This document shows, piece after piece, positions 1 through 4,643 of a stretch of DNA of 9,571 bases (within the stretch, counting starts at the first letter, position 1; each line of letters opens with the position of its first letter). Below the pieces are notes generated by a model. That model made no database searches. It saw nothing but the letters and a program-made list of their open reading frames with translations, and was not told where the DNA came from. This DNA comes from an uncultured Lachnoanaerobaculum sp. Its GTDB lineage: Bacteria > Bacillota > Clostridia > Lachnospirales > Lachnospiraceae. Both the position numbers and the translations under genes were made by a program. The stretch is from assembly GCA_916720285.1 (NCBI GenBank), contig CAKAQP010000088.1, positions 1 to 9,571 on the forward strand, read 5' to 3'.

Positions 1-2
1 CC

Positions 3-1157
3 GCACATATACTTAAAGGACACAGTACCGGATTTGATGAGTTTAACTTAAATGTTTATCCTTCGTCACAGCCTGTATTTATAGAAACAACAAGAAACGG
101 TGCTGTGGCTGATCTTATGGAAAGCGGTGCGGTAGTAAAGACTGCATTCTGTGGACCATGCTTCGGTGCGGGAGATACTCCTTCAAATAACGGTCTTTCT
201 ATAAGACATACCACAAGAAACTTCCCTAACAGAGAGGGTTCAAAGCCGGGATCGGGACAGATGTCCGCCGTAGCGCTTATGGATGCGAGATCTGTAGCCG
301 CAACTGCAAGAAACAAGGGATTTTTAACACCTGCAACAGAGTTTGCAGATGATTATATTGTGCCTGAGTATAATTATGATGACACAATATATAAGAACAG
401 AGTTCAGGGATTTGGAGAGGCGAGAGAGGACAGCGCTTTGGTTTACGGCCCTAATATTAAGGACTGGCCTGAGATGACCGCTCTTACCGACAATATTCTT
501 TTAAAGGTATGTTCAAAGATACTTGACGAGGTAACCACTACAGATGAGCTTATACCTTCAGGAGAGACATCATCTTACAGATCAAATCCGCTTGGACTTG
601 CGGAGTTTACACTTTCAAGAAGAGATCCTGAATATGTAGGCAGAAGCAAGGCGGTAGATGTTATTGAAAAGTCAAGAAGAAAGGGTGAGGATATCTTAAA
701 AGATAATACCGAGCTTACCAAAATATTTGATAAAATAAAGACTATACCGGGATTTGAAGATATTGTTGCAAATGAAACTGAGATAGGCAGCATGATTTAT
801 GCCAAGAAACCCGGTGACGGTTCTGCAAGAGAGCAGGCTGCAAGTTGCCAGAGAGTTATCGGCGGTCTTGCAAACATTGCTAAAGAGTATGCAACAAAGA
901 GATATCGCTCAAATGTAATGAACTGGGGTATGTTGCCGTTCCTTTTAGATTCGGAGCCTGATTTTGAGGTTGGAGATTATATCTTCGTACCGAATATAAA
1001 AAAGCACCTAAGAGGTGATATGTCAAAAATTCCTGTCTATATTATAGGTGAAAATATAAAAGAAATAAGCTTAAGCATTGCGGAAATGACTGATGCGGAA
1101 AAATCCATAGTGGAGGCAGGTTCTCTTATAAATTATAATAAGAGTAAAATAAAATAG
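3..1157 (+). CDS. Aconitase-superfamily hydratase, C-terminal part (5' end outside window)
   Basis: The reading frame is open from the left edge (codons from base 3) to a TAG at 1155-1157, giving 384 residues; the in-frame ATG at 105 is internal, because conserved sequence precedes it. Numbering from the first codon, a CGPCFG motif (C50, C53) matches two of the three [4Fe-4S] cysteine ligands of aconitases, and TRNFPNR (R72, R77) matches the substrate-binding Arg pair. The C-terminal swivel domain follows: TTDEL (D181, where canonical aconitase has TTDHI), SYR (R193), and GDGSAREQ (S274, R276; canonical GEGSSREH). The third Fe-S cysteine should lie upstream. Family members reversibly hydrate or dehydrate tricarboxylic acids in the cytoplasm. 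The motif changes suggest the poorly characterised YbhJ-like branch rather than classic AcnA/AcnB, so the substrate is unknown. ftsH starts 11 nt downstream, which suggests an operon. The family assignment is firm; the exact reaction is not. Confidence 0.88.
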   Translation, partial: AHILKGHSTGFDEFNLNVYPSSQPVFIETTRNGAVADLMESGAVVKTAFCGPCFGAGDTPSNNGLSIRHTTRNFPNREGSKPGSGQMSAVALMDARSVAATARNKGFLTPATEFADDYIVPEYNYDDTIYKNRVQGFGEAREDSALVYGPNIKDWPEMTALTDNILLKVCSKILDEVTTTDELIPSGETSSYRSNPLGLAEFTLSRRDPEYVGRSKAVDVIEKSRRKGEDILKDNTELTKIFDKIKTIPGFEDIVANETEIGSMIYAKKPGDGSAREQAASCQRVIGGLANIAKEYATKRYRSNVMNWGMLPFLLDSEPDFEVGDYIFVPNIKKHLRGDMSKIPVYIIGENIKEISLSIAEMTDAEKSIVEAGSLINYNKSKIK

Positions 1158-1168
1158 AAAGGAAGTGT

Positions 1169-3043
1169 ATGGATAAAAAAAATAAAAATGAATCCAATGG
1201 ACTGAATAACAGGACAATTATTATACTTATTATTGCAGCTGCCATAGCATTCTTTGCAGTAAGTATACTTTCAAACAGGCTTAAGAAGGCCACAACGAAG
1301 GAAGTACCTTATACTGAGTTTATGCAAATGGTAAATGACGGAAAGGTGGAGTCGGTAAAGGTAATGGCAACTGCCATTGAAATAAAGGTAAAGCCTAATC
1401 TTTCAGATTACTCAACCATGACTGTGTATAAGACGGTCAGAATAGAAGACGATTCATTGGTTGACAGATTATATGCGGCTAATGTTCCGGCGACTATGGA
1501 AAGGTTTGAGACTACATCTACGATACTGTCATTCCTCAGTTTTATTCTACCGTTTATTTTCTTCATACTTATGATGAATTTCCTGCTGAAGAAAATGGGC
1601 GGAGGCGGATTCATGGGAGTCGGCAAGAGCAATGCCAAAGTATATGTTCAAAAGGAAACCGGTATTACATTTAAAGATGTGGCAGGTGAAGATGAGGCAA
1701 AAGAATCTTTGACTGAAATAGTTGATTTTTTGCATAATCCTGAGAAATATACAAAGATTGGTGCCAGACTTCCGAAGGGAGCTCTTTTGGTGGGACCTCC
1801 GGGAACAGGAAAAACACTTCTCGCAAAGGCGGTGGCCGGAGAAGCGGATGTACCGTTCTTTTCTCTGTCAGGTTCAGACTTTGTAGAGATGTTTGTAGGT
1901 GTAGGTGCTTCAAGAGTAAGAGATTTATTCAAACAGGCACAGGAGGCGGCTCCTGCTATCATATTTATAGACGAGATAGATGCAATAGGTAAGAGCAGAG
2001 ATTCCAGAATGGGTGGAGGAAATGATGAGAGAGAACAGACTCTCAATCAGCTTCTTTCCGAAATGGACGGCTTTGATTCATCAAAAGGTCTTATAGTGCT
2101 TGGTGCTACAAACAGACCTGAGATACTTGACCCTGCATTACTTCGTCCTGGTAGATTTGACAGAAGAGTAATTGTTGAAAGACCTGATCTTAAAGGAAGA
2201 GTTGACATTCTGAAGGTACATTCAAAGGATGTGCTTATGGATGACAGTGTAGATCTTGAAGCAATAGGACTTGCTACATCAGGTGCTGTAGGTTCAGATC
2301 TTGCCAATATGATAAATGAAGCGGCTATTTTGGCGGTAAAAAAAGGCAGAAAAGCTGTAAAGCAAAAAGACCTTTTTGAAGCTGTTGAAGTTGTTCTTGT
2401 AGGTAAGGAGAAAAAGGACAGAGTAATGAATCAGGAAGAGAGAAGAATTGTATCTTACCATGAGGTGGGACATGCACTTATCTCTGCACTGCAAAAAAAC
2501 TCCGAGCCTGTACAAAAAATCACTATTGTACCGAGAACCATGGGTGCTTTGGGTTACGTAATGTATGTACCTGAAGAAGAGACATATCTTAAGTCCAAGA
2601 AAGAACTTGAGGATATGCTTGTAAGTACTCTTGGAGGTAGAGCGGCCGAGGAAATAGTATTTGATTCCGTAACAACAGGTGCATCAAATGATATTGAAAA
2701 GGCTACCTCTATTGCTAGGGCAATGGTTACACAGTACGGTATGAGTGATAAGTTCGGACTTATGGGACTTGCAAGAGTTGAAAATCAATATCTTTCAGGA
2801 CAGGCAATACTTGACTGTGGTGACAATACAGCTACCGAAGTTGACAAAGAAGTAATGAAAATACTTAAAAAGAGCTATGATGAAGCCCTTAGTATCCTTA
2901 GAAAAAACAAGGATGTAATGGACAAACTGGCAGAGTTCCTTATAGAAAAGGAAACTATTACAGGAAAAGAGTTCATGAAAATTCTAAGAGAAATTAAAGG
3001 ATTACCTGAAAAGGTGGAAATAAAGAAAGCCATATTGGTATAA
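1169..3043 (+). CDS. ftsH: ATP-dependent zinc metalloprotease FtsH
   Basis: A 624-residue membrane-bound AAA+ protease, a normal family length. It forms hexamers that extract and degrade misfolded membrane proteins and short-lived regulators. Two membrane segments (about 15-34 and 119-140) flank an outward-facing domain of about 80 residues; a Gly-rich linker (144-149) follows. The AAA domain shows Walker A GPPGTGKT (209-216), pore motif MFVGVG (F242), Walker B IIFIDE (264-269) and the second region of homology ending LRPGRFDRR, with probable arginine fingers R326 and R329. The protease domain has the zinc motif HEVGH (431-435) and the probable third ligand D508 in SNDIEKAT. The ATG at 1169 is chosen for the AAAGGAAG ribosome site just before it. 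The gene lies 11 nt after the hydratase and ends at a strong terminator. Residues 369-380 (ATSGAVGSDLAN) diverge from the usual TPGFSGADLAN, so this may be a paralog of a second FtsH in the genome. Confidence 0.97.
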   Translation: MDKKNKNESNGLNNRTIIILIIAAAIAFFAVSILSNRLKKATTKEVPYTEFMQMVNDGKVESVKVMATAIEIKVKPNLSDYSTMTVYKTVRIEDDSLVDRLYAANVPATMERFETTSTILSFLSFILPFIFFILMMNFLLKKMGGGGFMGVGKSNAKVYVQKETGITFKDVAGEDEAKESLTEIVDFLHNPEKYTKIGARLPKGALLVGPPGTGKTLLAKAVAGEADVPFFSLSGSDFVEMFVGVGASRVRDLFKQAQEAAPAIIFIDEIDAIGKSRDSRMGGGNDEREQTLNQLLSEMDGFDSSKGLIVLGATNRPEILDPALLRPGRFDRRVIVERPDLKGRVDILKVHSKDVLMDDSVDLEAIGLATSGAVGSDLANMINEAAILAVKKGRKAVKQKDLFEAVEVVLVGKEKKDRVMNQEERRIVSYHEVGHALISALQKNSEPVQKITIVPRTMGALGYVMYVPEEETYLKSKKELEDMLVSTLGGRAAEEIVFDSVTTGASNDIEKATSIARAMVTQYGMSDKFGLMGLARVENQYLSGQAILDCGDNTATEVDKEVMKILKKSYDEALSILRKNKDVMDKLAEFLIEKETITGKEFMKILREIKGLPEKVEIKKAILV

Positions 3044-3048
3044 AAAGG

Positions 3049-3086
3049 CTGCCGGATTAAAATTTAATCCGGCAGTTTGTTGTTTT
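3049..3086. terminator. Bidirectional intrinsic terminator between ftsH and pyrI
   Basis: A perfect palindrome has arms 3049-3061 and 3063-3075 (outer 7 bp CTGCCGG/CCGGCAG, AT-rich inner part). On the plus strand it is followed by a T-rich tract at 3076-3086 (TTTGTTGTTTT). Read on the minus strand, the bases after the stem (complement of 3048-3041) are CCTTTTTA. It starts 6 nt after the ftsH stop codon and ends 18-20 nt past the pyrI stop, so it can end both convergent transcripts. Seen directly in the sequence. Confidence 0.93.
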
Positions 3087-3092
3087 AAAGTA

Positions 3093-3527
3093 TTATTTTT
3101 TCTTATTTCTTTTCTCTTCACAATAGATGCAGCGATATACCTCGTTATCCTTATCTGAAAGATAGAAGATATGTGGAAGCTCCTGCTCTATCGAAGTGAT
3201 ACACCTTGGGTTCTTGCACTTGATAATATTTGTTATCTTCTCAGGTAATGAAACTGTTTTTTTCTCAACTATCGCATTATTTTTTATAACATTGATTGTG
3301 ATATTGTGATCGATATATCCGATTACGTCGAAATCTATTAAATCAAGTACATCACCTTCGATTTTGATAATATCTTTCTTACCCATTTTTTTAGACTTGG
3401 CATTCTTTATAATTGCAACAGGTATATCAAGCTTATCAAGTCCTAAGTGAAAATATATATCCAAGCTTTTTCCGGCTTCTATATGATCAAGTACCACACC
3501 TTCATTTAATCCACTGATATTTAACAT
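3093..3527 (-). CDS. pyrI: Aspartate carbamoyltransferase regulatory chain
   Basis: A 144-residue regulatory subunit that binds nucleotide effectors and holds the catalytic PyrB trimers together in the ATCase holoenzyme. The N-terminal allosteric domain has GVVLDHI (D14, H15), matching D19-H20 of the E. coli chain. MGKKDIIKIE (K51, K55) and K89 match K56, K60 and K94 there. These are the known CTP/ATP contacts, so nucleotide control is probably retained. The C-terminal zinc domain has C104, C109, C133 and C136, with exactly the E. coli spacing (109, 114, 138, 141). The protein is slightly shorter than the 153-residue E. coli chain at both ends. Its ATG shares one base with the pyrB stop (TAATG), and a very strong ribosome site (TGGAGGTAAA, complement of 3531-3540) lies inside the end of pyrB. 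Translational coupling with pyrB is therefore likely. Confidence 0.96.
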   Translation of the reverse strand: MLNISGLNEGVVLDHIEAGKSLDIYFHLGLDKLDIPVAIIKNAKSKKMGKKDIIKIEGDVLDLIDFDVIGYIDHNITINVIKNNAIVEKKTVSLPEKITNIIKCKNPRCITSIEQELPHIFYLSDKDNEVYRCIYCEEKRNKKK

Positions 3528-4441
3528 TATTTTACCTCCAAAAGAGTGAGAATCAAAGCCATTCTTACATATACACCAAACTCAGCCTGTTTGAAATACG
3601 CGGCTCTCGGGTCATTATCAACCTCAACGCTTATTTCATTTACTCTTGGAAGCGGATGGAGTATATACATATCCTTTTTAGCATGCTTTAATTTCTGCTT
3701 ATCCAAAATATATGTGTCTTTCAAACGAATATAATCTTCCTCGTTGAAGAAACGCTCCTTTTGAACTCTTGTCATATAAAGAATATCAAGCTCAGGCATA
3801 GCCTCATCAAGGCTGGTAACCTCACTAAACTCGATATTATTAGCCTTAAGTACATCATCTCTGATATAGTCAGGGACTTTAAGCTCTTCAGGTGAGATAA
3901 GAACAAATTTGATATTTGGATATCTGATAAGAGCGTTAATAAGTGAATGAACTGTTCTACCGAACTTAAGGTCGCCACAAAGTCCGACTGTAAGGTCTGA
4001 GATATTTCCCTTCATTCTCTTTATTGTCAAAAGGTCTGTAAGAGTCTGTGTAGGATGCTGATGTCCACCGTCACCGGCATTAATTACCGGAATAGAAGAG
4101 AATTTGCTTGCAACAAGCGGTGCACCCTCTTTTGGATGACGCATTGCCGCTATATCTGCATATGAAGAAATTACTCTTATAGTATCTGCAACGCTTTCGC
4201 CCTTTGCTGCAGATGATGAGTCGGCAGAATGAAAGCCAAGTACGCTACCTCCCAAATTAAGCATCGCTGCTTCAAATGAGAGTCTGGTTCGTGTGCTTGG
4301 CTCATAAAATAATGTTGCTAATTTTTTTCCTTCACAAATTTTAGAATACTTTCCCCTGTTGTTTTCAATATCAATAGCAAGCTCTAAAAGTGCATTAGTT
4401 TCTTCAACAGAAAAGTCCAATGGGTTTAAAAGATGTCTCAT
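3527..4441 (-). CDS. pyrB: Aspartate carbamoyltransferase catalytic chain
   Basis: A 304-residue cytoplasmic enzyme that joins carbamoyl phosphate and L-aspartate to N-carbamoyl-L-aspartate, the committed step of pyrimidine synthesis. The carbamoyl-phosphate site STRTR is at 49-53. Further active-site residues, placed by comparison with the E. coli enzyme, are K80 (SSAAKGES), R101 in MRHPKEG, H129 and Q132 in HQHPTQTLTDL, R162 in GRTVHS, R225 and Q227 in TRVQ, and the HPLPR loop at 262-266. Nothing essential is missing, and the length is usual. The ATG at 4441 is preceded by AAAGGAG (complement of 4446-4452) at ideal spacing. pyrI overlaps its stop by one base, so the two chains are made from one transcript. 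No other pyrimidine gene is attached within the window. Confidence 0.98.
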   Translation of the reverse strand: MRHLLNPLDFSVEETNALLELAIDIENNRGKYSKICEGKKLATLFYEPSTRTRLSFEAAMLNLGGSVLGFHSADSSSAAKGESVADTIRVISSYADIAAMRHPKEGAPLVASKFSSIPVINAGDGGHQHPTQTLTDLLTIKRMKGNISDLTVGLCGDLKFGRTVHSLINALIRYPNIKFVLISPEELKVPDYIRDDVLKANNIEFSEVTSLDEAMPELDILYMTRVQKERFFNEEDYIRLKDTYILDKQKLKHAKKDMYILHPLPRVNEISVEVDNDPRAAYFKQAEFGVYVRMALILTLLEVK

Positions 4442-4470
4442 ACTTCTCCTTTATAAAAATCATTTTTCGT

Positions 4471-4499
4471 ATTATAGTCCAAATTTTACACTTTTACAA
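4471..4499 (-). promoter_or_regulatory. Predicted sigma-A promoter of pyrBI
   Basis: On the minus strand a -35-like TTGTAA (4499-4494) is separated by exactly 17 nt from a consensus -10 TATAAT (4476-4471). The start point should fall near 4464, within a run of five A residues, leaving a leader of only about 22 nt before the pyrB ATG. That leaves no room for a PyrR-type antiterminator/terminator or a leader peptide. Regulation, if any, must act at initiation or at the enzyme itself. Predicted by inspection. Confidence 0.75.
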
Positions 4500-4512
4500 T
4501 ACCTAAAATGTA

Positions 4513-4532
4513 AAAAGAATTTAAAAGAATTT
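4513..4532. repeat. Perfect 10-bp tandem repeat in the divergent intergenic region
   Basis: AAAAGAATTT occurs twice back to back (4513-4522 and 4523-4532), followed by AA. The 10-bp period is close to one helical turn, so the A-tracts are phased and may bend DNA between the two divergent promoters. It lies just upstream of the pyrB -35. The region is very AT-rich, so chance is possible. Confidence 0.5.
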
Positions 4533-4549
4533 AATTAAAAGGGGCTATA

Positions 4550-4570
4550 AAATATTTCAAAATAATATTT
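4550..4570. repeat. AT-only inverted repeat upstream of the clpB promoter
   Basis: AAATATT (4550-4556) and AATATTT (4564-4570) form perfect 7-bp arms around a 7-nt spacer. It ends 9 bp before the clpB -35, roughly where an AT-rich UP element would contact RNA polymerase. Its arms contain only A and T, so it may be compositional. Confidence 0.4.
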
Positions 4571-4579
4571 AAAATTCGC

Positions 4580-4608
4580 TTGACATATAAAAAGAAGTCT
4601 GTTATAGT
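4580..4608 (+). promoter_or_regulatory. Strong sigma-A-type promoter of clpB
   Basis: A perfect -35 TTGACA (4580-4585), a 17-nt spacer and a -10 TATAGT (4603-4608, five of six consensus bases). The start point should be near 4615, giving a leader of about 29 nt that ends in the ribosome site AAGGTGGTGA (4630-4639). A consensus promoter on a heat-shock gene is usually held down by a repressor, which makes the overlapping dyad at 4600-4620 relevant. Confidence 0.87.
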
Positions 4609-4620
4609 ACGAGTATAACA
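4600..4620. promoter_or_regulatory. Candidate operator: TGTTATA-N7-TATAACA dyad on the clpB -10 box
   Basis: The arms TGTTATA (4600-4606) and TATAACA (4614-4620) are perfect 7-bp inverted repeats around a 7-nt spacer. They cover the -10 box and the expected start point, the classic position of a repressor site. The sequence is not CIRCE (TTAGCACTC-N9-GAGTGCTAA) and not the CtsR heptad repeat (GGTCAAA-type). The regulator is unknown. The geometry is seen; the operator role is inferred. Confidence 0.5.
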
Positions 4621-4632
4621 AAGATAACAAAG
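4615..4632 (+). repeat. Tandem ATAACAAAG repeat in the clpB leader
   Basis: ATAACAAAG is present twice in direct succession (4615-4623 and 4624-4632), spanning from the expected transcription start to the ribosome binding site. The first copy contains most of the right arm of the 4600-4620 dyad, so the ATAACA core occurs twice at a 9-bp period. It could be an extra half-site for the same regulator or a replication-slippage duplication. Confidence 0.55.
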
Positions 4633-4643
4633 GTGGTGATTTA

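Noticed and set aside
105..1157. Treating the ATG at 105 as the start of a complete 350-residue gene
   Set aside because: The frame is open to the left edge, and the encoded residues before that Met match the aconitase fold, with essential iron-sulfur and substrate domains expected further upstream.
1648..2046. 132-codon minus-strand open frame inside ftsH
   Set aside because: It lies entirely antisense to the most conserved part of the AAA domain, its protein resembles no family I recognise, and it has the look of a reverse-frame shadow of real coding sequence.
4442..4643. CIRCE or CtsR site upstream of clpB
   Set aside because: Neither TTAGCACTC-N9-GAGTGCTAA nor tandem GGTCAAA-type heptads are present on either strand; only the unrelated dyad and tandem repeat described above were found.
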